Below, piece after piece: positions 16,286 to 25,716 of a DNA stretch of 64,000 nucleotides. The position numbers were made by a program, and so were the translations under genes. The notes under the pieces are model-generated. The model saw only the letters and a program-made list of their open reading frames with translations, was not told where the DNA came from and searched no databases. Source of the stretch: Alphaproteobacteria bacterium 43-37 (lineage in GTDB: Bacteria > Pseudomonadota > Alphaproteobacteria > 43-37); NCBI GenBank assembly GCA_001897475.1, contig MKSY01000019.1, positions 36,925 through 100,924 of the forward strand. The letters run 5' to 3'. Each line of letters starts with the position of its first letter. The stretch's first letter is position 1.

Positions 16286-17773
16286 CTACTCTGACTCTTC
16301 TGGATAGGTAATCCTTAAACGATATCTCAGCTCTTGATGATCCCTTGCTGGGACCTCAAGTACCCATAATAAACCATTCTCCCTCTTATGAGGATGATTT
16401 TCTCGAGAAACATTAACGTCGTGGGTATGCTGTGGCTTCAATTCTTTGAGAACACGAATCAGAGCACTGCGGTCCCTGTGATTTTTAATGATGATGCGAT
16501 AGCCTACTTCTATAACTCGTGGACCAAGCTGTTTATAATCCGTCTGCTGCGCGCTTGCGACAATTCCCTCAGCATCACCTAAGCGCAGCGGTATTTTCCC
16601 ATCAATCGCTGTGTGGTTTATGCGATTTTGATCGCTGACTTTGGCAAAATCACTTTGGGTTTTGTGATAAACAAGCAGATTACCTCGTGGCAGGGGGAGC
16701 CCCAAACCACTTTGTGGTGCGTTAGCGATTGAAATCATGGTTGTTACCGGCACTTGCTGGATAGCACCATCGCTATCTTTGTCATACTGCGTATTAATCA
16801 CCAGCCAAAATTGCCTCTCCCCTGTGATTTTCTGAGCCTGCGTATAGACAATATTTTTCGTTTGACGTGGAGCTAAATCAACTAATTTTGTGATTGGGTA
16901 ACTATTACCCCGTAGGTCCCTTGTTCTAAATTCTTGTGCCTCAGTGTCCTTTTGTAAAGAATGAGTTTTTTCTCCTTTCGGTTTTGCCTCCCTCATTGCA
17001 TCATCAGACTCAGGATCCTTACTCGGTTTGGCTTCATTTAATGTGGCTTTTTTAGGAGAAGGAGTCGCAACCAGCATCATTTCCGCCTGGTGAAAATCTA
17101 TCAGTGTTTGATTTTGGACCGTAGCCAAACCAAGGAAATCTACAGTATCATCTGATTCATTCACTTCTGCCGTATAGTTCATAGACCAGCCCACACCCGG
17201 TGTAATATAACTCATTTCAACAGTTGCACTTGTTTCTTGCGCGCTTTCAAAGACTGTATGAAGACTTGGAAAAGGCATGATATGGCTTGGTGAATTATTG
17301 AAGTTCACATACGCACCCATATACCTTTGCACATGCCCATCCACATCTACTATTAAAACACTTGGCATTTCAGGGTTAATTAGAATTCCTTGCAAGGTTT
17401 CATATTTCTGCGTTACAGGGTTTCTGGCTGTGAAAGTAATGTTTTGCCCAATAGCTCGTTCCAAAAGATCTTTGTAGGTAGCGGGCTGAAGCGCAAAGGA
17501 TTGCTCAAGTATTTGCACGCCAAAATCATTATCTAAAATACGCATGAGCAATGTACTTGGAATCAATTGACGGCTAATCCCTCTAAAGGTCACCTGTTGA
17601 CGACCCTGCTTGAGGTGTATAGAACGAGCATCTCTCACAAACGCCAAGTTATTATCATAGACAGTCAGCTGGATACGCTCTCGATTCGCAGGCGACTTAT
17701 CTTGTGCATTCAAACAATAAGAAAAAAGAACGGCTACCGTCGCAACGAACACCTTAAACAATGGGTTGTTCAC
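16286..17773 (-). CDS. DUF4139 domain-containing secreted protein
   Basis: This encodes 495 residues. The start is a GTG at 17773 because GGAGG lies 6 nt upstream and it opens a signal peptide (NNPLFKVFVATVAVLFSYCL). The body carries the DUF4139 signature SYITPGVGWSMNYTAEVNES with DFLGLATVQNQTLIDFHQAE. A charged Lys/Glu-rich linker follows around residues 245-280, then beta-rich C-terminal blocks ending ELRYRLRITYP. The function of this family is not known; relatives are exported. The gene starts within the last 20 nt of rmuC, implying coupled translation. Confidence 0.85.
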   Translation of the reverse strand: MNNPLFKVFVATVAVLFSYCLNAQDKSPANRERIQLTVYDNNLAFVRDARSIHLKQGRQQVTFRGISRQLIPSTLLMRILDNDFGVQILEQSFALQPATYKDLLERAIGQNITFTARNPVTQKYETLQGILINPEMPSVLIVDVDGHVQRYMGAYVNFNNSPSHIMPFPSLHTVFESAQETSATVEMSYITPGVGWSMNYTAEVNESDDTVDFLGLATVQNQTLIDFHQAEMMLVATPSPKKATLNEAKPSKDPESDDAMREAKPKGEKTHSLQKDTEAQEFRTRDLRGNSYPITKLVDLAPRQTKNIVYTQAQKITGERQFWLVINTQYDKDSDGAIQQVPVTTMISIANAPQSGLGLPLPRGNLLVYHKTQSDFAKVSDQNRINHTAIDGKIPLRLGDAEGIVASAQQTDYKQLGPRVIEVGYRIIIKNHRDRSALIRVLKELKPQHTHDVNVSRENHPHKRENGLLWVLEVPARDHQELRYRLRITYPEESE

Positions 17774-19235
17774 GTTTATCCTCCGATGTTTCTGTACTTG
17801 GCAAAGGCTGCCTGTCGGTGTCGCCAATAAGTTCTCTAGCTGCTAATGTCCTGGGCATGCTTTCAACAGGCTTAATTTCTTCGATAGGTTCATTTCCAGA
17901 CAATGAATCAATGGCTTGAAATTTTCGCGCAGTTACTAATACGCGACGCTCCAATGACCCAACAGATTGATTAAAGCTTTCAACAGTTTGCCCTAAATGC
18001 CTTCCCAGTTTTCTAAAATGACCACCCATGTCCGCAAGCCTTGTGTATAGCTCTCGCCCTAGCTCACCGATTTCTCTTGCAGAAGACGCCAAGCTTTCCT
18101 GCCGCCATCCATAGGAAACCGCCCTTAACATCGCGATCAATGTGGTTGGCGTAGCGAGAATTACTTTTTCGTGAACACCCGCCTCAATTAAGGATGGATC
18201 TTGCTCAAGCGCTGCACTGAAAAACATTTCTCCGGGTAAAAACAACACGACAAAATCTGGCGTTGGATCAAACTGTTCCCAATAACCGCGTTTGCTCAAA
18301 GCGCTAATATGATTTTTAACATGCCGTGCATGATCTTTCATTTTAGCTAACCGCACAGCCTCATCACTGGTAGACATCGCTTCAAGATAAGCATGAAGCG
18401 GCGCTTTCGCATCAACAATGATCTGCTTCCCACCTGGCAATCGAATTACCATATCTGGACGCATTTTTTGCATGTCGGCGCTATCGGCCGCATGAACCTG
18501 TTCGAGAAAATCGCAATAGGCCAGCATGCCAGCCATTTCCACAACTCTTTTGAGCTGCATTTCACCCCAACGACCTCGCACACTAGGCGTTTTAAGCGCT
18601 TGGACCAATTGGGAAGTCTCAGCCCTTAGTTGCTGCTGTGTTGAAACAAGCTCTTGCACTTGTTGACGTAACACATGGTATGCGCTCACTCGCTCCTTCT
18701 CAAGCTCATGAATTTTTTTATCCACACCAACAAGAGCCTCTTTCACAGGAGCAACAAGGCCGGCAATTTCTTGCTGCCTTGCCGTTAAATCTCCCTTAGC
18801 TTGCTCTTGAAATTGGGACAGTGTGGTTTTAGCCAAATCTAAGAACGTTTGATTGTTTTGTTTAAGCGCATCAAATGACAATGATTTAAATGCATCCGAC
18901 AAAGCATGATGGTTAGATACCAACAACTTCTTTTGCTCTTCCAACAAGGCTCTTTCGTGCCTAACTTCAGACTCTAAAACAGCATGATCTTGACGCACCC
19001 TTGCAAGCTCATTAGTGAGGATGGAAATTTCATGATCCCGCTCCAACAGGATATCTCGTTGCACGTCCATCGCTTCAGTTTTAACATGGTTATCAGCAAT
19101 CGCCTGGCTCATTTGGTCGCGCAGACGACGCCCTTTTGCCATGGCAATAATAATCAATGCTGGAATAAGAATAACAGCACCCATTAAGCATCCTGCGATT
19201 AATTCAGGAGATTGCCAATTTAGCGAAAGCATCAT
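17754..19235 (-). CDS. rmuC: RmuC family DNA recombination protein
   Basis: This 493-residue protein has an N-terminal membrane helix (ELIAGCLMGAVILIPALIII), a long coiled coil (about 35-200), and then the RmuC core. Core motifs are VRGRWGEMQLKRVVEMAGML, RPDMVIRLPGGKQIIVDAKA and GYWEQFDPTPDFVVLFLPGE, with ATPTTLIAMLRAVSYGWRQE near residue 375. RmuC is a predicted nuclease-fold protein that limits recombination at inverted repeats. The C-terminal 60 residues are charged and variable. It diverges from dapF across 149 bp. Confidence 0.95.
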   Translation of the reverse strand: MMLSLNWQSPELIAGCLMGAVILIPALIIIAMAKGRRLRDQMSQAIADNHVKTEAMDVQRDILLERDHEISILTNELARVRQDHAVLESEVRHERALLEEQKKLLVSNHHALSDAFKSLSFDALKQNNQTFLDLAKTTLSQFQEQAKGDLTARQQEIAGLVAPVKEALVGVDKKIHELEKERVSAYHVLRQQVQELVSTQQQLRAETSQLVQALKTPSVRGRWGEMQLKRVVEMAGMLAYCDFLEQVHAADSADMQKMRPDMVIRLPGGKQIIVDAKAPLHAYLEAMSTSDEAVRLAKMKDHARHVKNHISALSKRGYWEQFDPTPDFVVLFLPGEMFFSAALEQDPSLIEAGVHEKVILATPTTLIAMLRAVSYGWRQESLASSAREIGELGRELYTRLADMGGHFRKLGRHLGQTVESFNQSVGSLERRVLVTARKFQAIDSLSGNEPIEEIKPVESMPRTLAARELIGDTDRQPLPSTETSEDKREQPIV

Positions 19236-19384
19236 GTAAACATCACCTTATTATGCAAAGACGATACTTGATTTCAAAACAAAGATAAATGGCTGATTGC
19301 ACAGTTCTTGCATTTCAAAGATTCCGTCGGTATTCTTAGGACATACATGGCGCAACACCACTGAAGATTTTAGAGAAGCCCCTT

Positions 19385-20287
19385 ATGCATTTTACGGAAA
19401 TCCCAATACCATTTTTCAAAATGCATGGAACTGGAAATGATTTTGTTCTTTTTGACTGTCGATCGTTTCCAATGTCTTCTTCATATGCTTTGATGGAACC
19501 CTCAGTAGTTCAAGTCATAGCTCACCGTCAACTAGGCGTTGGCTGCGATCAAGTGATCTTTATGCTGCCACCCAAACAGGAAAACTCTCTCTCTCATGTT
19601 CGGTTTTTCAACACGGATGGGAGTGAAAGTGCCGCCTGCGGGAATGGTGCTCGATGCGTAGCGTGGATGCTAAAGCAAACTCATCCAGATGATTCTGTTT
19701 GTTTTTCCACAAATCATGACTTCCTCCACGCAAATGTTCTCGGCTCAACTAACGTAGAAATCACCATGGGTAAAGTCATCCGCTCAGCTGACGCTATACC
19801 ACTATCAAAGCCTTTGTCTCCAAATGCTATTGATGTGGGTATTGAAGGGCTTCCTCTGGGCGCTTGTGGTTCTATTGGCAATCCACACATTGTCTTTTTT
19901 GTGGATAACATTCACAATGTTCCCGTTAAAACGTTGGGCCCTTTGGTAGAAAATCACCCTCTTTTTCTCAAGCGTATCAATGTACATTTTGCTGAGATTC
20001 AATCGCCGAACTTTCTTAAGCTTCGCACATGGGAAAGAGGCAGTGGCATGACTTTATCTTGTGGCTCAGGAGCGTGTGTTGCAGCGGCAATTGCTAGTGA
20101 ACTTAACTTAGTAACGTTGCCTTTAACCATCCATCAAAGTGGCGGTTCGGTAATATGCTCTGGATTATCCGATGGGACAATGACACTCACCGGCCCTGTA
20201 TCCACCATTTTCAAAGGAGGGTTTCACCCAGAATATCTGGAAAACCTCTTGAATAAGAACTCTGCCAAAAAGGCCACCCTATCATGA
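19385..20287 (+). CDS. dapF: Diaminopimelate epimerase
   Basis: This 300-residue protein converts LL-DAP to meso-DAP for lysine and peptidoglycan. Motifs are FFKMHGTGNDFVLFDCR, the first catalytic Cys in ESAACGNGARCVAW, GNPHIVFFVD, and the second Cys in RGSGMTLSCGSGACVAAAI. Both Cys are present. The ATG at 19385 gives a normal N-terminus. It heads a tight operon with mtaB (ATGA overlap), ftsY and amn. Confidence 0.97.
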   Translation: MHFTEIPIPFFKMHGTGNDFVLFDCRSFPMSSSYALMEPSVVQVIAHRQLGVGCDQVIFMLPPKQENSLSHVRFFNTDGSESAACGNGARCVAWMLKQTHPDDSVCFSTNHDFLHANVLGSTNVEITMGKVIRSADAIPLSKPLSPNAIDVGIEGLPLGACGSIGNPHIVFFVDNIHNVPVKTLGPLVENHPLFLKRINVHFAEIQSPNFLKLRTWERGSGMTLSCGSGACVAAAIASELNLVTLPLTIHQSGGSVICSGLSDGTMTLTGPVSTIFKGGFHPEYLENLLNKNSAKKATLS

Positions 20288-21552
20288 CAAAGACCTCGCC
20301 CCCACAGATTGTGACCTTTGGATGCCGACTGAATTCCTACGAATCGGAAGTGATTCGTGACATTCTAAAAGATAACAAATGTTCTGATGAAGTGATCGTT
20401 TTCAATACCTGCGGTGTCACAGCAGAAGCAGAGCGCCAGGCCAGGCAAGCGATTCGCAAGGCCCGCCGTGAAAAGCCTCAGGCGCGCATTATTGTCACGG
20501 GATGCGCTGTGCAAATGAACAGCGAGCCTTATGTAGCCATGAGAGAAATTGACCTCATCCTCGGCAATCAAGAAAAACTTGACCCACAAAGCTACGCATC
20601 GCTACTTAATCCCTCCAGCGAGCGCCTTTTAGTCAATGACATTATGTCTGTCCAAGAAACAGCCTTGCATATGATCAGCGGATTAGAGGATCGTGTAAGG
20701 GCTTTTCTGCAAGTGCAAAATGGATGTGATCATCGCTGTACGTTTTGTCGTATCCCTTTTGGAAGAGGCAACAATCGTAGCGTTCCAATCGGGCAAATTG
20801 TCCAAACGATCCAGCATCTCATGGAAAATAATGTCCAAGAAATTGTCCTAACGGGTGTAGATATTACAGATTATGGCAAAGACCTGCCTGGTAAACCCAG
20901 CTTGGGTGAAATGATCACTCGAGTTTTGAATCTGGTACCTTCATTGAAGCGCCTCCGCCTTTCATCTTTAGACCCAGTTGAAGTGGATGAGACTCTGCTT
21001 AAACTTATCGTATCCGATGAGCGTATTCTTCCTCATATTCATATTAGCCTCCAAGCGGGGAATGATCTTATCCTTAAGCGCATGAAAAGGCGCCACCTTC
21101 GGCAAGATGTGATTGATTTTTGCCATACTGTTCGCGCCGCCCGGCCTGATGTGGTTTTCGGGGCAGACATTATTGCGGGGTTCCCGACAGAAAGCGAGGA
21201 TATGTTCCTTGACTCTTTGCGAATAGTTGATGAATGCGATTTGACATTCCTCCACATCTTCCCTTTTTCAGCACATAAAGAAACTCCTGCCTCGCGCATG
21301 CCGCAAGTGAGCTCTCACGCCATTAAAGAGCGCGCCAAGCGTCTTCGGGACAAAGGCACTCAAAAACTATCTGCCTATCTTGATACACAAATTGGCAAAT
21401 CTATTGAGGTTTTGCTAGAGAAAGATAACAGTGGCCATACGAGAACTTTTGCCCAGGCTCAGGTTGAAGGACCAAGCTTTAGCCGGGGGCAAATTGTTAC
21501 TGGCACAGGACAATCGCATAATGGCAAAACAATAAAGGTTCACGTTTCATGA
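20284..21552 (+). CDS. mtaB: MtaB, tRNA t6A37 methylthiotransferase
   Basis: This 422-residue radical-SAM enzyme has three N-terminal cluster Cys (TFGCRLNSYES, FNTCGVTAEAE, VTGCAVQ), the radical-SAM CDHRCTFC (CxxxCxxC) near residue 150, and a C-terminal TRAM-like region. The FGCRLN opening and the NGCDHRCTFCRIPFGRG block place it with MtaB rather than MiaB; a separate MiaB is at 52458. It converts t6A to ms2t6A at position 37 of some tRNAs. It overlaps dapF and ftsY by 4 nt each. Confidence 0.95.
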   Translation: MTKTSPPQIVTFGCRLNSYESEVIRDILKDNKCSDEVIVFNTCGVTAEAERQARQAIRKARREKPQARIIVTGCAVQMNSEPYVAMREIDLILGNQEKLDPQSYASLLNPSSERLLVNDIMSVQETALHMISGLEDRVRAFLQVQNGCDHRCTFCRIPFGRGNNRSVPIGQIVQTIQHLMENNVQEIVLTGVDITDYGKDLPGKPSLGEMITRVLNLVPSLKRLRLSSLDPVEVDETLLKLIVSDERILPHIHISLQAGNDLILKRMKRRHLRQDVIDFCHTVRAARPDVVFGADIIAGFPTESEDMFLDSLRIVDECDLTFLHIFPFSAHKETPASRMPQVSSHAIKERAKRLRDKGTQKLSAYLDTQIGKSIEVLLEKDNSGHTRTFAQAQVEGPSFSRGQIVTGTGQSHNGKTIKVHVS

Positions 21553-22490
21553 GCGAAAAAAAAGGTTGGTTTTCAAAAATAACCAGCGGCCTTAAAAAAT
21601 CCACCGACAAACTCTCCCACGGAATTGGGGCAATTTTTACTAAAAAGAAGCTCGATAATGAAACTTTATCAGACCTAGAGGATCTTCTCATCACCTGTGA
21701 TATCGGAGTTGAGGTAACAGGTAAAATTTTGGCGTCTTTAAAGAAAACTCGATTCGGCGAAGATGTAACAGACCAGGAAATCAAAGAGTTTTTAGCCAGT
21801 GACATTGTTAAAATCATGGAACCTTATGAGCAGGAAATCCATATTGAATCCGGCATCACAAATGTTATCCCCATCATTGGTGTCAATGGCAGTGGAAAGA
21901 CCACAACCATCAGCAAGCTCGCCCAGCTATGGCGGGATCAAGGGCTAACATTGTCGTTAGTTGCTGGCGATACATTCCGCGCTGCTGCCGTATCCCAGCT
22001 AAAAATATGGGGTGATAGGCTTGGTATCGAGGTCGTATCTGGCGAAGAAAATGCTGACACAGCGGCTCTTGCGTTCGAAGCTCTCCAAAATGCACAAAAG
22101 AAGCATGTTGATATCCTCCTTATTGATACAGCTGGAAGACTCCATAATCGCGCAGACCTAATGGCGGAATTGGACAAAACTCAAAGAGCATTGCAAAAAC
22201 TAGATCCAGCAGCACCTCACCAATGTATTATGATTTTAGATGCCACAACTGGGCAAAATTTATATGCTCAAGTTGAAACATTTAAAAAGTATATTAACGT
22301 TTCTGGCTTCATAATGACAAAACTCGATGGCACAGCCAAAGGTGGCGTACTCATCGGCTTGGTTGATCATTTTAAACTCCCTGTTTTTGCAATTGGGGTT
22401 GGCGAAAAAGCAGAGGACCTTAAAATGTTCAATGCAAATGAATTTGCGGCAACATTATTGGGATTAGCAAGTGATGACGGAACATCCTGA
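21549..22490 (+). CDS. ftsY: FtsY, signal recognition particle receptor
   Basis: This encodes 313 residues with the SRP-GTPase NG domain: GVNGSGKTTTISKLA (P-loop), DTFRAAAVSQLKIWGDR, LLIDTAGRLHNR, and FIMTKLDGTAKGGVLIG. The N-terminal acidic A domain of enterobacterial FtsY is nearly absent, as is normal in this group. It targets ribosomes making membrane proteins to SecYEG. Its 3' end overlaps amn. Confidence 0.97.
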   Translation: MSEKKGWFSKITSGLKKSTDKLSHGIGAIFTKKKLDNETLSDLEDLLITCDIGVEVTGKILASLKKTRFGEDVTDQEIKEFLASDIVKIMEPYEQEIHIESGITNVIPIIGVNGSGKTTTISKLAQLWRDQGLTLSLVAGDTFRAAAVSQLKIWGDRLGIEVVSGEENADTAALAFEALQNAQKKHVDILLIDTAGRLHNRADLMAELDKTQRALQKLDPAAPHQCIMILDATTGQNLYAQVETFKKYINVSGFIMTKLDGTAKGGVLIGLVDHFKLPVFAIGVGEKAEDLKMFNANEFAATLLGLASDDGTS

Positions 22491-23964
22491 AGTCTTAACA
22501 CAAGGTGGCATCAGGAACGTTACTGTTTGCCGAACAGCTGACCATGCCGTTCAAACAATCCACAGCATCTATGATGATAATGTCCTTCGAATCAAAAATA
22601 AGTTAGCCAGCCTTATTTCATCTTCTCAAGATTCAGAGCCACTCGAAGAAAATCTCGAAGGTGAGGGTTATTATCCGTTCGTTGGGATTAATGTTGAAGA
22701 ACTTAACAAAAATTTGGACACCAAATTATCCTTCGGAGCTATCCAAGAAACTGGATTTTACGGCACTACAATCACCCGCCCCCAGTTGTTTGATTCATAT
22801 TTAAAAGGGCAACTATCCCTGCTTATTAAATATCATAAAGCCCCCCTTTATGTAGGAGAAAGTAACACCCCTATCCCTCTACCGTTCGCCATTGATCATG
22901 AGCCGGGGATAGCTAAAAAAGGTCCATTATGGTTTGTCAGTCAAAATTTTGTGTTGCCAGACTTGAGCACCATTGACGACAATATTGCCAACGCCACGCC
23001 TATATCTACAACAGGCATCAATCCTCTTTCATTATTCACAGCTCCACGGGTCGATATTTCCCTCCATAGGCTTGAGCATTACACGGGAACATCAGCTGAG
23101 CATTTTCAACAGTTTATTCTCCTGACAAACTATCAAAGATATGTGGATGCTTTTGTTACGTATAGCCAAGAAATGCTTCTAACAAACCCTGAGTACACTT
23201 CATTAATTGAGCCTGGCAATAGGACAACTTTCCATGCCGATGGAAAATTGATATGTGAAGGTGAACTTAATAGCCATACCCAAATGCCCGCCTACCATTT
23301 AAAGTGCGCCGATGGGAATGGGGTAACATTTATCAACATTGGGGTTGGACCAAGTAATGCTAAAACCATTACAGACCATTTAGCCGTTCTTAGGCCGCAC
23401 TGTTGGTTGATGTTAGGCCATTGCGCTGGATTAAGGCGCAGCCAACTTTTGGGCGATTACGTTTTGGCCCATGCCTATGTTCGCGAAGATCATGTTTTAG
23501 ATAGCGATTTGCCTGGATGGATACCTATCCCTCCTATTGCTGAGGTCCAGGTAGCGCTGCAACAAGCTGTTGCAAAAGTCACCGGAATTAGCGGGCCTGA
23601 GCTCAAAAGCCGCATGCGGACAGGGACAGTTTTCACAACCGATAACCGCAATTGGGAATTTCGCTCCAACGAACTCTTCCAGCAATTCCAGCAAAGCCGT
23701 GCTATGGCTTTGGATATGGAGTCCGCAACAGTCGCCGCCAATGGGTTTCGCTTTCGAGTACCCTATGGAACTCTCCTATGTGTGTCTGACAAGCCAGTCC
23801 ATGGTGAGATTAAACTCAAGGGCATGGCCAACGAGTTTTATCGCAAGCGTGTGGTCCAACATTTGGAAATCGGTTTAGAAACCATGCGCATTTTGCGCGA
23901 ATCAGACCCCGACTCACTCCATTCGCGAAAACTGCGTGGCTTCGACGACCCACCATTTCGTTGA
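22474..23964 (+). CDS. amn: AMP nucleosidase
   Basis: The product of about 496 residues matches Amn. An N-terminal regulatory domain contains FYGTTITRPQLFDSY and PLPFAIDHEPG. The C-terminal phosphorylase-fold domain contains FINIGVGPSNAKTITDHLAV, PHCWLMLGHCAGLRRSQ and ALDMESATVAANGFRFRVPY, with GTLLCVSDKPVHGEIKL after it. It hydrolyses AMP to adenine and ribose 5-phosphate. The ATG at 22474 (or GTG at 22471) lies inside the ftsY 3' end, so the two are translationally linked. It is the last gene of the dapF operon. Confidence 0.95.
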   Translation: MTEHPEVLTQGGIRNVTVCRTADHAVQTIHSIYDDNVLRIKNKLASLISSSQDSEPLEENLEGEGYYPFVGINVEELNKNLDTKLSFGAIQETGFYGTTITRPQLFDSYLKGQLSLLIKYHKAPLYVGESNTPIPLPFAIDHEPGIAKKGPLWFVSQNFVLPDLSTIDDNIANATPISTTGINPLSLFTAPRVDISLHRLEHYTGTSAEHFQQFILLTNYQRYVDAFVTYSQEMLLTNPEYTSLIEPGNRTTFHADGKLICEGELNSHTQMPAYHLKCADGNGVTFINIGVGPSNAKTITDHLAVLRPHCWLMLGHCAGLRRSQLLGDYVLAHAYVREDHVLDSDLPGWIPIPPIAEVQVALQQAVAKVTGISGPELKSRMRTGTVFTTDNRNWEFRSNELFQQFQQSRAMALDMESATVAANGFRFRVPYGTLLCVSDKPVHGEIKLKGMANEFYRKRVVQHLEIGLETMRILRESDPDSLHSRKLRGFDDPPFR

Positions 23965-23967
23965 GAG

Positions 23968-24219
23968 TTACTTCAAACCCCATTTGTGCATGATGAGATC
24001 TACCTTTTCTTCAGCTTTCATGAAAGCAGGAGCAGTTCTGGGAAATCTAGTCTTAAGTTTCCTGATAAGCCTTGGAATGAAAGCAATATCGTCTTTAAGC
24101 ACCAGAAGACCTAATGAAATGAAAATCCAGCCTTGAATGATGGGCAAAAACCCACCTACAACCCCAAAGAACAATAAAAAGATGCCAATAATATGTCGTT
24201 TAATTTTACGACTTAGCAT
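23968..24219 (-). CDS. PGPGW-type small transmembrane protein
   Basis: This encodes 83 residues with two close membrane helices around GVVGGFLPIIQGWIFISLGL, the PGPGW-family signature, then a basic and amphipathic tail. Function unknown. It converges on amn with only 3 nt between the stops, and lies 12 nt downstream of lpd, so it may be cotranscribed with lpd. Confidence 0.85.
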   Translation of the reverse strand: MLSRKIKRHIIGIFLLFFGVVGGFLPIIQGWIFISLGLLVLKDDIAFIPRLIRKLKTRFPRTAPAFMKAEEKVDLIMHKWGLK

Positions 24220-24231
24220 ACGGGCTTCCCC

Positions 24232-25635
24232 TTAAAAATGGATGGGTGCACCAGTAACTGCCATAGCGGCTTCTTTAACTGCCTCATTAAGTGTTGGGTG
24301 AGCATGACATGTGCGGGCTATATCCTCACTGGAAGCTCCAAATTCCATGGCTACGGCAGCTTCAGCAATCATTGTTCCCGCTTGTGGGCCAATAATGTGA
24401 ACCCCCATAACTCGATCGCTTTCAACGCAAGCAAGGATTTTGACAAACCCATCGGCCGAGCCCATTGCTTTAGCGCGCCCATTGGCCATAAAGGGAAACT
24501 TACCAACCTTGTACGCAATACCGGCAGCATCCAACTCTTCTTGTGTCTTACCAACAGTGGCCACTTCAGGCCATGTGTAAACCACAGCGGGGATAGCATC
24601 GTAATTTACATGCCCAGCTTGGCCAGCAATAATCTCAGCGACGGCGATACCCTCTTCTTCCGCCTTGTGGGCTAGCATAGCTCCGCGCACCACATCGCCG
24701 ATCGCAAATACCCCAGGAACAGATGTTTGAAAATGATTGTCGATATCCACACGTCCACGATCATCTGTTTTCAAACCAACGGCTTCAAGCCCTAGGCCTT
24801 GTGTGTTGGGCTTGCGTCCGATGGCAACAAGGACAACATCGCAGCTCAAGGTCTCAGACTTACCACCTTGGGCGGGCTGAAGCTCCAAGTCCACGCTGGT
24901 TTTGGTTTTTTTAACACTGGATACTTTTGTCCCCAGTTTAAACTCAATACCTTGTTTGATGAGCACTTTTTGAAGCGCCTGTCCGACTTCACGATCCATC
25001 GCAGGAACAATTTTATCCATGAACTCAACAACGGTTACTTTGGCTCCAAGACGCTGCCATACAGTACCCATTTCAAGACCAATATAACCACCACCAATAA
25101 CAACCAGGTGCTTCGGTACTTGCTTCAATGCCAGAGCTCCGGTTGATGAAACAATTTTCTCTTCATCAATTTCCACGCCAGGAAGCTCAGCTACGGTTGA
25201 CCCTGTCGCAATAATAATATTAGGAGCCCCAAAAGCTTGGGTTGAACCATCGTCTGCCTTAACAGTGACTGTTTGAGGACCAGTAAAGGCCCCATGACCA
25301 AAAGCGCGCGTGACTTTATACTTCTTGAAAAGAAAATCGATCCCGCCTGTAAGATCGCTCACTAGTTTATCTTTACGATCCAACATCGTTTTCAGGTCCA
25401 GCTTCACTCCAGTCACCTGGATCCCATGCGCAGCCAGTTCGTGTTGAGCTTCAGAAAATTTTTCAGACGACTCAAGAAGTGCCTTTGACGGAATGCAACC
25501 CACATTCAGGCATGTGCCACCTAATGTTTTACGTTTTTCGATACAAACGACTTTAAGCCCCAATTGTGCGGCTTTAATCGCTGCTGCATACCCACCTGGC
25601 CCGCCGCCAATGACGATGACATCAAACTGTTGCAT
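24232..25635 (-). CDS. lpd: Dihydrolipoyl dehydrogenase (E3)
   Basis: This 467-residue flavoprotein has the FAD-binding GGGPGGYAAAIKAAQLGL, the redox disulfide GGTCLNVGCIPSK, the NAD-binding GGGYIGLEMGTVW, and the C-terminal HAHPTLNEA catalytic His-Glu. It reoxidises lipoyl groups in pyruvate and 2-oxoglutarate dehydrogenase and the glycine cleavage system. The E1 and E2 partners are not adjacent. Confidence 0.97.
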   Translation of the reverse strand: MQQFDVIVIGGGPGGYAAAIKAAQLGLKVVCIEKRKTLGGTCLNVGCIPSKALLESSEKFSEAQHELAAHGIQVTGVKLDLKTMLDRKDKLVSDLTGGIDFLFKKYKVTRAFGHGAFTGPQTVTVKADDGSTQAFGAPNIIIATGSTVAELPGVEIDEEKIVSSTGALALKQVPKHLVVIGGGYIGLEMGTVWQRLGAKVTVVEFMDKIVPAMDREVGQALQKVLIKQGIEFKLGTKVSSVKKTKTSVDLELQPAQGGKSETLSCDVVLVAIGRKPNTQGLGLEAVGLKTDDRGRVDIDNHFQTSVPGVFAIGDVVRGAMLAHKAEEEGIAVAEIIAGQAGHVNYDAIPAVVYTWPEVATVGKTQEELDAAGIAYKVGKFPFMANGRAKAMGSADGFVKILACVESDRVMGVHIIGPQAGTMIAEAAVAMEFGASSEDIARTCHAHPTLNEAVKEAAMAVTGAPIHF

Positions 25636-25716
25636 GAACCAATCACCTTTTTTCGTAAATCAATATAATTTTTATATACTGGATCTTGTTCTAAAAGTCG
25701 ACGTCTTTCCTGATAA